Shown: positions 18,589 through 27,186 of the stretch, piece after piece
Numbering within the stretch: position 1 is the first letter of the stretch
How the letters are laid out: every line of letters begins with the position of its first letter
NCBI GenBank assembly: GCA_018780805.1
Contig: JADMJD010000229.1
Coordinates: forward strand, 1 to 37,806
Source of the DNA: Rubrivivax sp.
GTDB taxonomy: Bacteria > Pseudomonadota > Gammaproteobacteria > Burkholderiales > Burkholderiaceae_C
Direction of reading: 5' to 3'
DNA: 37,806 bases
Program-made: the position numbers and the translations under genes
The notes under the pieces: model-generated
Databases searched by the model: none
Seen by the model: the letters and a program-made list of their open reading frames with translations, nothing else
Told to the model about the DNA's origin: nothing

Positions 18589-18954
18589 TCAGCTGAGCAT
18601 TTGTTGTAGTTCGCCGGTGGCCATCAAGGCCTTCAGATCGGCCGCACCGCCGACCAGCGTGCCCCGGACGAACACCATCGGAAATGTCGGCCAGCCGGTC
18701 CACATCTTGAGTGCGTTGCGTGTGCGCCATTGGCTGAAATAACCGCCGTGGTCGATGTCGTGGTGCGCCACGCCCGCGGCGTCCAGCGCACGCCGGGCCT
18801 GGCGCACAAAGGGGTTGCCCGCCATGCCGAACACCACCACCGGGTGCGCTGCGATGGCCGCCTGCGCCGCCTGCAGCACATCGGCATGGTGGCCGGCCAC
18901 CTGGGCGCGGATGCGGGGGTGCAGGAACTGCTCGTCAAGAAGAGGTCGGGTCAT
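18589..18954 (-). CDS. Cysteine-free glutaredoxin-like protein
   Basis: This 121-residue protein has the outline of a monothiol glutaredoxin: [19 protein letters not shown] (residues 39-57) where the active-site helix should be, then the cis-proline segment [11 protein letters not shown] and [10 protein letters not shown] in place of the usual GG(C)DD. The active-site Cys position is occupied by Asn47, and the whole protein contains no cysteine. It therefore cannot perform thiol-disulfide exchange or coordinate an iron-sulfur cluster through its own Cys. The start at 18954 is chosen because the longer frame reads into the tandem repeats. It is divergent from bchI. It could be a binding or scaffold protein, or a decaying gene; function unknown. 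Confidence 0.7.
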   Translation of the reverse strand: MTRPLLDEQFLHPRIRAQVAGHHADVLQAAQAAIAAHPVVVFGMAGNPFVRQARRALDAAGVAHHDIDHGGYFSQWRTRNALKMWTGWPTFPMVFVRGTLVGGAADLKALMATGELQQMLS

Positions 18955-18970
18955 GGGGCGGAGCTTAGCC

Positions 18971-19082
18971 GCCCGGCCGGGCGGCGGCACCACGGACGGC
19001 CCGGCCGGGCGGTGGCATCACGGACGGCCCGGCCGGGCGGCGGCACCACGGACGGCCCGGCCGGGCGGCGGCACCGCGGGCA
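18971..19082. repeat. Four tandem 28-bp GC-palindromic repeats upstream of bchI
   Basis: The unit is gcccggccgggc followed by ggcggcaccacggacg. Copies run 18971-18998, 18999-19026, 19027-19054 and 19055-19082. Copy 2 differs at two positions and copy 4 diverges at its end. Every copy opens with the 12-base palindrome GCCCGGCCGGGC, so each can form a hairpin. The period is not a multiple of three, so it is not a coding repeat. It fills most of the 180 bases between the divergent glutaredoxin-like gene and bchI. The rest of that gap holds only a weak -10-like GATACT (19099-19104) and the bchI ribosome site GGGGAG. Confidence 0.9.
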
Positions 19083-19134
19083 GGCCGGCGGCTTGCGCGA
19101 TACTCCATCGGCTGCTGATCCACCCGGGGAGTCC

Positions 19135-20133
19135 ATGGCTGTTGCGTTCCCGTTTTCTGCCATCGTCGGCCAGGACGAGATGAAGTTGGCGATCCTGATC
19201 GCCGCCGTCGATCCCAGTGTCGGCGGGGTGCTGGTCTTTGGCGACCGTGGCACCGGCAAGTCCACCGCCGTGCGCGCGCTGGCCGCCTTGTTGCCCAGGA
19301 TGAAGGCCGTCGTTGGCTGCCCCTACCAGCGTGATCCGGCGCTGGAGCCCGATGGCGGCACCGGCCTGAAGACCCACCTGGTGCCGGTGCCCGTGGTCGA
19401 CCTGCCGCTGGGCGCCACCGAAGACCGTGTGGTCGGCGCGCTCGATCTGGAGCGGGCGCTGACCCAGGGCATCAAGGCCTTCGAGCCCGGCCTGCTGGCG
19501 CGGGCCAACCGGGGCTTTTTGTACATCGACGAGGTCAACCTGCTGGAAGACCACCTGGTGGACCTGCTGATCGACGTGGCCGCCTCGGGCGAAAACGTGG
19601 TCGAGCGCGAAGGCCTGTCGGTGCGCCACCCGGCGCGCTTTGTGCTGGTGGGCAGTGGCAACCCCGAAGAAGGCGAGCTGCGCCCGCAGCTGCTGGACCG
19701 CTTTGGCCTCAGCGTCGAGGTGCGCACCCCGCAGGACCTGCCCACGCGCATCGAGGTCGTGCGCCGCCGCGACGCTTTCGACCGCGACCCGGCCGCCTTC
19801 ATCGCCCGCTGGGCGGCCGAGGACGACAAGCTGCGCAAGCGCATCGTCGCCGCCCGCAAGCGCCTGCCCGGCGTGGTGGTGCCGGATGCGGCGCTGGAGC
19901 GCGCCGCCCAGCTCTGCCTGAGCCTGGGCACCGATGGCCTGCGCGGCGAGCTGACGCTGATGCGCACCGCACGTGCGCTGGCCGCGCTGGAAGGCGACAA
20001 ACGGGTGACCGATGCCCACCTGCGCCGCGTGGCCCCACCGGCGCTGCGCCACCGGCTGCGCCGCAACCCGCTGGACGACACCGGCTCCGGTACCCGTGTC
20101 GAGCGCGCAGTGGCCGAGCTGTTCGGCGCGTGA
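19135..20133 (+). CDS. bchI: Magnesium chelatase subunit BchI (AAA+ ATPase)
   Basis: BchI is the ATPase motor subunit of magnesium chelatase, which inserts Mg2+ into protoporphyrin IX at the first committed step of bacteriochlorophyll synthesis. The 332-residue protein begins [20 protein letters not shown]. It has Walker [10 protein letters not shown] (36-44), Walker B FLYIDE (128-133), and an arginine-finger/sensor region around [10 protein letters not shown]. The chosen ATG has a GGGGAG site close by. It is followed by bchD after 13 bases and by bchO, forming a bchIDO unit. Unlike crtE and bchC, no PpsR-type site is present upstream: the 180-base gap contains neither TGT nor ACA. Confidence 0.96.
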   Translation: MAVAFPFSAIVGQDEMKLAILIAAVDPSVGGVLVFGDRGTGKSTAVRALAALLPRMKAVVGCPYQRDPALEPDGGTGLKTHLVPVPVVDLPLGATEDRVVGALDLERALTQGIKAFEPGLLARANRGFLYIDEVNLLEDHLVDLLIDVAASGENVVEREGLSVRHPARFVLVGSGNPEEGELRPQLLDRFGLSVEVRTPQDLPTRIEVVRRRDAFDRDPAAFIARWAAEDDKLRKRIVAARKRLPGVVVPDAALERAAQLCLSLGTDGLRGELTLMRTARALAALEGDKRVTDAHLRRVAPPALRHRLRRNPLDDTGSGTRVERAVAELFGA

Positions 20134-20146
20134 ACACGCCGTCCTG

Positions 20147-22006
20147 ATGGACAGCGACACCGCCGACAAGGCCTGGGCCGATGCGGTGCTGGCGGCGGCC
20201 CTGCTGGCGATCGACGCCCCCGGCTGTGGCGGTGCCTTGTTGCGCGCCCCGGCCGGGCCGGTGCGGGACGCCTGGCTGGCCCTGCTGAAACGCCTGCTGG
20301 GCCCGGACGCGGCGCCGATCCGCCTGCCGCTGGGCATTGCCGACGACCGTTTGCTCGGTGGCCTGGACCTGACGGCCACGCTGCGTGCCGGCCGCCCGGT
20401 GGCCGAGCCCGGCCTGCTGGCCCGTGCCGACGGCCGCGTGCTGCTGGCGGCGATGGCCGAACGCCTGTCGCCCGGCACGGCCGCGCGCCTGAACGCGGTG
20501 CTGGACCGCGGCGAGCTGCAGGTGCAGCGCGAAGGCCTGGCCGCCACCTGGCCGGCGCGCCTGGCCGTGGTGGCGCTGGACGAAGGCGCGCACGACGACG
20601 AGGCCGCACCGGCCGCGCTGGCCGAGCGCCTGGCCTTCCGGCTCGACCTGGGCGCGCTGCCGCCGCGTACCGCGCTGGAAGACTTCGGGCTCGACGCCGC
20701 CGAGATCGCCGCCGCGCGCCAGCGCCTGCGGGTGGTCGAGACTGGCCCGGACGTGGCCACCGCGCTGTGCAGCGTGGCGGCGCAGCTGGGCATTGATTCA
20801 CTGCGCGCGCCGCTGCTGGCACTGGCGGTGGCGCGCCGCCATGCCGCGCTGGTCGGCCATGCCACGGTGGAAGAAGAAGACACCATCGTCGCGGCCCGGC
20901 TGGTGCTGGTGCCACGCGCGACGCGGCTGCCCGCGCCGGCCGACGACGAGCCGGCCCCGCCGCCAGAACCGCAGCCCCCCGAACCGCAGACGCCGCCGTC
21001 GGACCAGGACGCCGACACGCCCCCACCGCCGCCGGCGGAAGACCGGCCGCTGGAAGACCAGGTGCTCGAAGCCGCCGTGGCCGCCTTGCCGGCCGACCTG
21101 CTGGCCCGGCTGAAAGCGGCCGAAGCCGGCCGTGTGCGTGCCAAGGGCGACGGTGGCAAGGCCGGCGACTGGCAGCGTGGCAGTGCACGCGGCCGGCCCG
21201 CGGGTGTCAAACGTGGCGAACCCCGCGCCGGCCAGCGGCTGGACCTGATCGAGACCCTGCGGGCCGCGGCGCCGTGGCAGCGGCTGCGGCAGTCGCTGTT
21301 GAGTGGCACGGCGAGTGGAACGACGGGCGGGACACCGAATGGCCCTGCCGGCCCGCTGATCCGCGTCCGGCCCGAAGACTTCCACGTGCGGCGTTACCGC
21401 CAGCGCCAGTCAACGACGACGATCTTCGTCGTCGATGCCTCCGGCTCGTCGGCCCTGCACCGGCTGGCCGAGGCCAAAGGCGCGGTGGAGTTGCTGCTGG
21501 CGGAGTGTTATGTGCGGCGCGACCGCGTGGCGGTGCTCGCCTTCCGCGGCCGCGGCGCCGATCTGCTGCTGCCGCCCACGCGTTCGCTGGTGCGCGCCAA
21601 ACGCTGCCTGGCCGGCCTGCCCGGGGGCGGCGGCACGCCGCTGGCCGCCGCGGTGGACGCGGCCGCCGCGCTGGCGCGCGCCGTGCAGCGCCAGGGCGAT
21701 ACGCCGGTGCTGGTGCTGCTGACCGATGGCCGCGCCAACGTCGCGCGCGACGGCACCGGCGGCCGGGCGCGTGCCGAGCAGGATGCGCTGGTGTCGGCAC
21801 GCGCGCTGGCGGTGGACGGGGTGGCCACGCTGCTGGTAGACACCTCGCCGATGGCCGCACCCGCCCGTCAGCTGCCCTCCAGCCAGCCGCTCGCCGGTGC
21901 GGCCGCGCTGGCGCTGGCGCTGCGGGCCACCTACCTGGTGCTGCCGCGTGCCAACGCGGCGGCGCTGTCCGGCGTCGTGGCGGCCCACGCCCGGGCGGCG
22001 CGATGA
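20147..22006 (+). CDS. bchD: Magnesium chelatase subunit BchD
   Basis: BchD forms a ring with BchI and couples it to the porphyrin-binding BchH. From the ATG at 20147 the protein has 619 residues. It has an N-terminal AAA+-like domain that lacks a canonical P-loop (GGALLRAPAGP near residue 28), as is common in BchD, and a Pro/Asp/Glu-rich linker at about 262-299. The C-terminal von Willebrand A domain has the MIDAS motif DASGS (430-434) and LTDGRANV. The ribosome site is weak, so translation probably depends on coupling to bchI. The upstream in-frame extension overlaps bchI and is rejected. Length is in the normal range. Confidence 0.95.
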   Translation: MDSDTADKAWADAVLAAALLAIDAPGCGGALLRAPAGPVRDAWLALLKRLLGPDAAPIRLPLGIADDRLLGGLDLTATLRAGRPVAEPGLLARADGRVLLAAMAERLSPGTAARLNAVLDRGELQVQREGLAATWPARLAVVALDEGAHDDEAAPAALAERLAFRLDLGALPPRTALEDFGLDAAEIAAARQRLRVVETGPDVATALCSVAAQLGIDSLRAPLLALAVARRHAALVGHATVEEEDTIVAARLVLVPRATRLPAPADDEPAPPPEPQPPEPQTPPSDQDADTPPPPPAEDRPLEDQVLEAAVAALPADLLARLKAAEAGRVRAKGDGGKAGDWQRGSARGRPAGVKRGEPRAGQRLDLIETLRAAAPWQRLRQSLLSGTASGTTGGTPNGPAGPLIRVRPEDFHVRRYRQRQSTTTIFVVDASGSSALHRLAEAKGAVELLLAECYVRRDRVAVLAFRGRGADLLLPPTRSLVRAKRCLAGLPGGGGTPLAAAVDAAAALARAVQRQGDTPVLVLLTDGRANVARDGTGGRARAEQDALVSARALAVDGVATLLVDTSPMAAPARQLPSSQPLAGAAALALALRATYLVLPRANAAALSGVVAAHARAAR

Positions 22007-22018
22007 TGGAGGCGGCGT

Positions 22019-22912
22019 GTGGACTGGGCGCGTGAGTCCGCAGCCTGGCCCCATGCGGCGCACAGCCAGTTCCACACGGTCAACGGCCCGCGCGGCCCCC
22101 AGCACTGGCATGTGCAGCACCTGCCAGGCCCCGCGTCCGGTGCCCCGTTGGTGTTGTTGGTGCATGGCACCGGCGCATCCACCCATTCCTTCCGCGCCCT
22201 GATGCCTTTGCTGGCGGCCTGTGCCGAGGTGCTGGCCGTGGACCTGCCGGGTCACGGATTTTCCGGGCCGCCGGCCGCGCAGGACTGGTCGCTGGCGGGC
22301 TTTGCCGCCCAGTTGCAGGCCTTGCTGCAGGCCCTGCAGTGCCGGCCCGCGCTGGCGGTCGGGCACTCGGCCGGCGCCGCGGTGCTGGTGCAGGCGGCGT
22401 TGCACCACGGTTTGCAGGTGCCGGCGCTGGTGGCCATCAACGGCGCCTTCCTGCCCTTTGGCGGGCTGGCGGCGCCCTTGTTGTCGCCGCTGGCGCGGCT
22501 GCTGTACGCCGTGCCGGGCGTGCCCGGGCTGTTTTCCCAGCGGGCGGCCGAGCCGGCCGTGGTGCGTCGGCTGATCGAAGGCACGGGCTCGACGCTGGAC
22601 GCCGAAGGCCTGGCCCTGTATGGCCGCCTGATGCAGGACCCGGGCCACACCCGCGCGGCGCTGGCGATGATGGCGCACTGGGAGCTGCAGCCGCTGGCGC
22701 GGGCTCTACCGCAGCTTCAGGTGCCGCTGCTGCTGCTGGCCGGTGCCAACGACCGCGCCGTGCCGCCGGCCCAGGCCCGGCGTGTGATGCAGTTGTGCCC
22801 GCAGGCCCGCTTGCAGGTGTTGCCCGGCCTGGGCCACCTGGCCCACGAAGAAGCCCCGGCCGCGGTGGCGCAGCACCTGCTGGCCGCGGCCGGAGAATTG
22901 CAAATCGCATGA
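22019..22912 (+). CDS. bchO: BchO, alpha/beta hydrolase of the Mg-chelatase operon
   Basis: BchO is a putative alpha/beta hydrolase always found near bchI and bchD. Its exact reaction in bacteriochlorophyll synthesis is not established. The 297-residue protein shows HGTGAS at the oxyanion hole (49 onward) and the nucleophile elbow GHSAG with Ser117. GANDRAVPP carries the likely acid and GLGHLAHEE the likely His. It starts at GTG 22019, and its GGAGG ribosome site overlaps the bchD stop region, indicating coupling. It overlaps the heme oxygenase gene by an ATGA. Confidence 0.92.
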   Translation: MDWARESAAWPHAAHSQFHTVNGPRGPQHWHVQHLPGPASGAPLVLLVHGTGASTHSFRALMPLLAACAEVLAVDLPGHGFSGPPAAQDWSLAGFAAQLQALLQALQCRPALAVGHSAGAAVLVQAALHHGLQVPALVAINGAFLPFGGLAAPLLSPLARLLYAVPGVPGLFSQRAAEPAVVRRLIEGTGSTLDAEGLALYGRLMQDPGHTRAALAMMAHWELQPLARALPQLQVPLLLLAGANDRAVPPAQARRVMQLCPQARLQVLPGLGHLAHEEAPAAVAQHLLAAAGELQIA

Positions 22913-23526
22913 CGCCGACGATCCCCCTGACCATCCCCCTGACGAGCCGCCTGCGCGAGGCCACGCGGGCGCTGCACACCGACGCCGAGCGCGCCGGCGT
23001 GATGCCGCAGATGCTGCGCGGTGAGCTGCCGTTGCCGCGCTACGTGGCGCTGCTGCACCAGCTGCATGCGCTGTACACGGCACTCGAATCCGCGCTGGCC
23101 GCCACACAACACCAGCCCGGCAGCCTGCCGGTGCTGCCGACGCTGGCGCGCAGTGCCGCCCTGCGTGCGGATTTGCAGCACCTGGACCCGCAGGGCCAGC
23201 CGACGCTGGTGGCACCGATGCAGGATTACGTGGCCCACCTGGGCAGCCTGGCGCCCGCCGGGCTGGCGGCACACGCCTACGTGCGCTACCTGGGTGACCT
23301 GGCGGGCGGCCGCGTGCTGCACCGCATCGTCGCGCGTTGTTACGGCCTGCAGCAGGACGGGCTGCGCTTTTACGCCTTCGAGGCCGACCCCACGCTGCTC
23401 GGCCAGGCCTTGCGGGCTCAGCTCGACGCCTTGCCGGTGGCCCACCACGACGGCATCGTGGCCGAGGCGCAGTCGGCTTTCCGCCGGCACGTGGACCTGT
23501 TCGAGGCCTTGGCCGCGCCCGGCTGA
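22909..23526 (+). CDS. bphO: Heme oxygenase supplying biliverdin for the bacteriophytochrome
   Basis: It cleaves heme to biliverdin IX-alpha, CO and iron. The 205-residue protein has the proximal-His region ALHTDAE (His23) and the signature YLGDLAGGR (127-135), in which Gly-rich residues lie over the heme. The ATG overlaps the bchO stop by four bases, so it is the fourth gene of bchI-bchD-bchO-bphO. Next to it, convergent with a 22-base gap, is a bacteriophytochrome gene. That placement argues for chromophore supply rather than iron acquisition. Some authors would call it hmuO. Confidence 0.92.
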   Translation: MTPTIPLTIPLTSRLREATRALHTDAERAGVMPQMLRGELPLPRYVALLHQLHALYTALESALAATQHQPGSLPVLPTLARSAALRADLQHLDPQGQPTLVAPMQDYVAHLGSLAPAGLAAHAYVRYLGDLAGGRVLHRIVARCYGLQQDGLRFYAFEADPTLLGQALRAQLDALPVAHHDGIVAEAQSAFRRHVDLFEALAAPG

Positions 23527-23533
23527 ACACCCA

Positions 23534-23546
23534 CCGGGCAGCCCGG
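23534..23546. terminator. Short GC hairpin between convergent bphO and bphP
   Basis: CCGGGCAGCCCGG in the 22-base gap between the two convergent stop codons can form a 5-bp stem with a 3-base loop. It would serve both strands, but has no flanking T-run on either side that would make it a canonical terminator. Confidence 0.3.
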
Positions 23547-23548
23547 GC

Positions 23549-25690
23549 TCAGAGCTTTCGCAGCCAGTCCAGCAGGTCGGCCGCGCGCCGGGTGGCGTCG
23601 CTCAGCTCGGCCAGCACCGGGGACAGCGGTGCATCGGCCGAGGCTTCGGCGATGTCCATGCCGGCCAGCCGCGCATGGGTGAGGATGGCCTGCAGCAGCG
23701 GGTCAGCGCCGGCCTGCGCGCTGCGCCGGGCGCGGTGGTCGATGGTGTTGTCCAGCTCGGCGCGTGCCGCTTCGGTGCGCTCGGCCTCGCGCCGGTCTTC
23801 CAGCGTCAGGATCAGTCCCAACGCGCTGCCGTCGCGGCCGGGCACCGTCTCGGCGTGCAGCACCACCGGCACCGGCCCGTGGGCGCTGGCCAGCGTGAGC
23901 GCACTCTGCCAGCGCTGGCGCGCCTGGCGCAGCGGGCACAGGGCATCGGCCGGGTGGAACAGCGCGCAGACCGCGTCCCAGTCGGGCAGAGCGGTCAAGC
24001 TGCGGCCCACCAGACGTTCGAAGGCCGGGTTGGCAAAGGTCGGGCGGCCGTCGGCGTCACACACCAGCACCGGCTCCAGCGCACCCTGCATGGTGCTGCG
24101 GGTGCGGGCCAGCTGGTGTTCGGCGATCAGCAGGCGCACGGCATGCACCTGCACGATGATGTCCACCAGGGCATGGCCGATGGCACGTGCCAGCGCCAGC
24201 TCGGCGGCCGACCAGGGCAGGGCGGTGCCGCGCACCATCTCCGTCCACGCGGCAAACGAGCGCCGGGGCGACAGCTCCAGCGGGTTGTCGTCCACCATCG
24301 GCTTGCGCGGGTCGCCGGCCCAGGTGACGCTGTGCAACTGCTCCTTGCGCAGCCAGATCAGCCAGTCCGGCCGGTCGTGTGCCAGGCGCACGGCCAGCAC
24401 GCCGCTGGCCAGCGGCGCCAGCGCGGCCAGCGCCGGCGCGGCCTGCGCCAGTGCATTGAAGGCCAGCGGCGCGGCGGGGGTGCTGTGCTGAGCGGACTGG
24501 GCGTCCACCCAGTCGCGCAGCGCGCGCAGTTCGGGTGACGAGGGCACGTCGCCGGTGCTCATCAGCTCGCCGTCGTGGAACAGCACGGCGCCGCTGGCGT
24601 CCAGCGGCTGCAGCAACGTGGCCGGGTTGCGGAACAGTGCCAGCCGCCAGTCGCCTTCGGTGGACGTGGCTTCCACCAGGCGCTGCTGCAGCCGGCGCAC
24701 CAGCAGCGCCACCTGCGCGTGGGCGTAGTTTTCGATCGCGGCCAGGCGGGTGGTCATCACCTCGGCCAGCAAGGCACAGGCCGTGCGCAGCGACAGGCCC
24801 AGGTTGCGTGGCTGGTAGTGGTGGGCCGCGATCAGGCCCCAGAGCCGGCCGCCCAGCACCAGCGAGACCACCAGCGTGGCCGTGACGCCCATGTTCTTGA
24901 GGTACTGCAGGTGCAGCGGCGACATGCTGCGCAGCCCGCACAGCGACATGTCGAGTTCGGTGTTGGCCGGCGGCGTGCGGGCGGGCACCAGCGGCGAGGG
25001 CTGGTAGTGCACGTCCACCAGCACGCGCACCCGCTGGCGGATGTAGAGCTCACGCGCGCGCTGCGGGATGTCGGTGGCCGGGTAGCGGTGGCCCAGCAGC
25101 GGCTCGATGCGGGCGTCGCGCGCTTCGGCGATCACCTGGCCATGGCCGTCGGGGTCGAAGCGGTAGACCATCACGCGGTCGTAGCCGGTCAGGTCGCGCA
25201 CGGTCTGCGCGGCGGCGTCAGCCAGGGTCACCAGGTTGGGTGCATCGCCAAACCGGCGCACGGCCTGGGCCAGGCGGTCCTGCAGCACGGGCGCGGGCAG
25301 GCGCAGTGGCTCTGGCAGGCCTGGCGGGGCCACCACCGGCTCCAGCTCCAGCACCAGCAGACCGGGCGCCGCGCGGTGCAGCAGGCCTTCGAAGTCGCCG
25401 GCCACGGTGCGGGCGGTCAGCGGCTGGGCGTTTGACAGGTCGGTGCTGGCCAGCAGCGCGGCCACGGCGTCGTCCAGCGCGGGGCCCAGCACCCGCAGGG
25501 GTTGTTCCAGCCAACGTTCGGCCGCCTGCCCCAGCAGCGTGGTGGCGTTGTGTGTCAGCTGCAGCAGCACGCGGTCGGACTCGCGCAGCACCAGCAACAC
25601 GCCGTGCGGCTGCACCGAGCCGGCGAGGTGGATCAGCTCACGCTCGCAGTTGCTGAGGTCGGCCTGGCCAAACGCCGGACTGTGCGCCAT
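23549..25690 (-). CDS. bphP: Bacteriophytochrome with PAS-helical output, no histidine kinase
   Basis: This is a red/far-red light sensor of 713 residues. The biliverdin-binding Cys15 lies in LSNCERELIHLAGSVQPHG. The PAS domain (about 15-120) is followed by a GAF domain (about 137-315) with RYPATDIP, Asp207 and conserved His260. The PHY domain (about 325-510) has tongue motif PRRSF at 475-479. A further PAS domain (about 525-635) and a helical tail follow. No histidine-kinase H-box or ATPase domain is present. This is the architecture and length of BphP1 of Rhodopseudomonas palustris and its Bradyrhizobium counterpart, which act by binding PpsR2. It starts 20 bases after ppsR ends, so the two are co-transcribed. 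The ribosome site is weak. Confidence 0.93.
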   Translation of the reverse strand: MAHSPAFGQADLSNCERELIHLAGSVQPHGVLLVLRESDRVLLQLTHNATTLLGQAAERWLEQPLRVLGPALDDAVAALLASTDLSNAQPLTARTVAGDFEGLLHRAAPGLLVLELEPVVAPPGLPEPLRLPAPVLQDRLAQAVRRFGDAPNLVTLADAAAQTVRDLTGYDRVMVYRFDPDGHGQVIAEARDARIEPLLGHRYPATDIPQRARELYIRQRVRVLVDVHYQPSPLVPARTPPANTELDMSLCGLRSMSPLHLQYLKNMGVTATLVVSLVLGGRLWGLIAAHHYQPRNLGLSLRTACALLAEVMTTRLAAIENYAHAQVALLVRRLQQRLVEATSTEGDWRLALFRNPATLLQPLDASGAVLFHDGELMSTGDVPSSPELRALRDWVDAQSAQHSTPAAPLAFNALAQAAPALAALAPLASGVLAVRLAHDRPDWLIWLRKEQLHSVTWAGDPRKPMVDDNPLELSPRRSFAAWTEMVRGTALPWSAAELALARAIGHALVDIIVQVHAVRLLIAEHQLARTRSTMQGALEPVLVCDADGRPTFANPAFERLVGRSLTALPDWDAVCALFHPADALCPLRQARQRWQSALTLASAHGPVPVVLHAETVPGRDGSALGLILTLEDRREAERTEAARAELDNTIDHRARRSAQAGADPLLQAILTHARLAGMDIAEASADAPLSPVLAELSDATRRAADLLDWLRKL

Positions 25691-25710
25691 CGGGGTCGCC
25701 GTCAGCCTGC

Positions 25711-27099
25711 TCAGTTCACCGCGGTGGGCCAGCCCGTGCTGCCCGGCACCATGCCCAGGCGTTGCATGCGCAACTCGAGGTTGCCCCGGTCCAGGCCCAG
25801 GGCCGTGGCCACGGCGTCGAGCGCCGGGCCGTGGGCCTGCAGCGCGCTGTGGATCAGGTGGCGCTCGGCCAGTGCCGCGGCCTGGCGCATCAGCTGCGGC
25901 AACGGACGCTGCCCGACCTGCTCGGTGAGGTGGGCGATGGCGCTGGCCAGATCTGCGGCCGAGCCCAGCGCGCCGGGCAGGCGCGCCTCGGCGATGCGCA
26001 GCGTGAAGCCGATGCGCTCCTGGTCGCCCTCGGGCAACAGGGTGGCCGACACGGCCAGCGCCGCTTCGTCCGGCCCCGGCACCACGGAGCGCACGGCCAT
26101 GCCGTGGCGCCGGGCGTCGGCGATCAAGGTGTCCAGCCGGTGTTCGGTGTCGTCCAGCAGGTCGCCCAGGCGCTGGCCTTCGACGGCTGGCTGCCGGCAC
26201 AGCGCCAGGAAGGCCGGGTTGGTGGCCAGCACCCGGCCGGCGGTGTCGGTGACGATGACCGCGTCGGCACCGCGTTCGACGACCTCTGCCAGCAGGGCCA
26301 GGCCATCGGCCGGGCCCGCCTGGCGGGCGCGCAGCATCAGCAGCAGGCTCTGGTCGGCGCGGAACGGGGTGACCGACACCTCCAGCGGGCCGCCATCTTC
26401 CCCGCGCACGCGGATCTCGCCGGCCCGGCCCGTGGCGCGGGCCTGCACCAGCAACTGTGCCAGTGCCGAGCGCGAGGCCGTGGCCAGGATGTCCGCGGCC
26501 GGCAGGCCGACCAGATGTTCGGCCGTCTGGCCGAACAGGCGGGCGGCGGCGCTGTTGGCTTCCAGGATCTGCTGGCTGGCGGCATCCAGCACCAGCACGG
26601 CGTCGGTGGCCACCTGGAACAGCAGGCGGTAGCGGGCTTCGGTCTGGCGGCGCTTCCAGTAGTCGCGCTCCAGTTCCTGCTGCGATTCGAGGAAGCGCTG
26701 CTGGATGGCGGCCACCGCGCGCAGGTCGCGGCCGACGGCGAGCACCGGGCCTTGTTCGCCCAGCCGCACGGCGGCCCAGGCGACCGGGATGTCGCTGCCG
26801 GCGGCCGACGGGTGGTTGACCTCGCGCCGGCGTGAGCGCCCGCCATGCTGCACCTCGGTGAGCAGGTCCTCGATCTTGCGGCGGGTGTCGCCGGTGACGG
26901 TGTCGGCCCAGGGGCGACCGACCCAGGTGTGGGTGGAGGCGCCGAGTGCGGCTTCGCCGACGGCGACATTGCGCACCACCCCGGCATCGTCGATGACCAG
27001 GGCGATGTCTCCGGCCAATGAGGCGACGGTCGATGCCAGTTCAGGTGCCAGTGCCGACAAGGCACTCAGCGGGGCCCGCGGCAGGGACTTGTTGTCCAC
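25711..27099 (-). CDS. ppsR: PpsR/CrtJ-family photosynthesis repressor
   Basis: PpsR represses pigment and antenna genes by binding TGT-N12-ACA. I place the start at the GTG at 27097-27099 (VDNKSLPRAP), because a GGGGAG site lies 6 bases upstream; the frame from 27183 is longer by 28 residues without support. The 462-residue protein has an N-terminal PAS-like domain, a long helical Q-linker (about 127-160), two PAS domains (about 160-260 and 270-370), and a Fis-type helix-turn-helix at the C-terminus (about 427-450). Cys301 is the only cysteine; there is none in the DNA-binding helix. It leads ppsR-bphP. Four candidate operators lie near crtE and bchC in this window. Confidence 0.93.
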   Translation of the reverse strand: MDNKSLPRAPLSALSALAPELASTVASLAGDIALVIDDAGVVRNVAVGEAALGASTHTWVGRPWADTVTGDTRRKIEDLLTEVQHGGRSRRREVNHPSAAGSDIPVAWAAVRLGEQGPVLAVGRDLRAVAAIQQRFLESQQELERDYWKRRQTEARYRLLFQVATDAVLVLDAASQQILEANSAAARLFGQTAEHLVGLPAADILATASRSALAQLLVQARATGRAGEIRVRGEDGGPLEVSVTPFRADQSLLLMLRARQAGPADGLALLAEVVERGADAVIVTDTAGRVLATNPAFLALCRQPAVEGQRLGDLLDDTEHRLDTLIADARRHGMAVRSVVPGPDEAALAVSATLLPEGDQERIGFTLRIAEARLPGALGSAADLASAIAHLTEQVGQRPLPQLMRQAAALAERHLIHSALQAHGPALDAVATALGLDRGNLELRMQRLGMVPGSTGWPTAVN

Positions 27100-27186
27100 T
27101 CGATTCTCCCCAGGGGGGCGCGAAACACCGTCGCTGAAACCGACGCAAGCGCAGATCACGGGGCCAGCCGAAGGCACGCCCACGGG

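Noticed and set aside
18971..19082. CRISPR array, suggested by repeated 28-base units
   Set aside because: The units abut directly with no unique spacers, and no cas gene is nearby. It is a simple tandem repeat.
23549..24000. Histidine-kinase output domain at the BphP C-terminus
   Set aside because: A His occurs at residue 652 (TIDHRARR), but no H-box context and no N, G1 or G2 ATP-binding boxes follow. Only about 60 residues remain.
23549..26200. Longer bacteriophytochrome starting upstream of 25690
   Set aside because: The extra frame overlaps ppsR and is low-complexity. The Cys15-containing start matches the normal phytochrome N-terminus.
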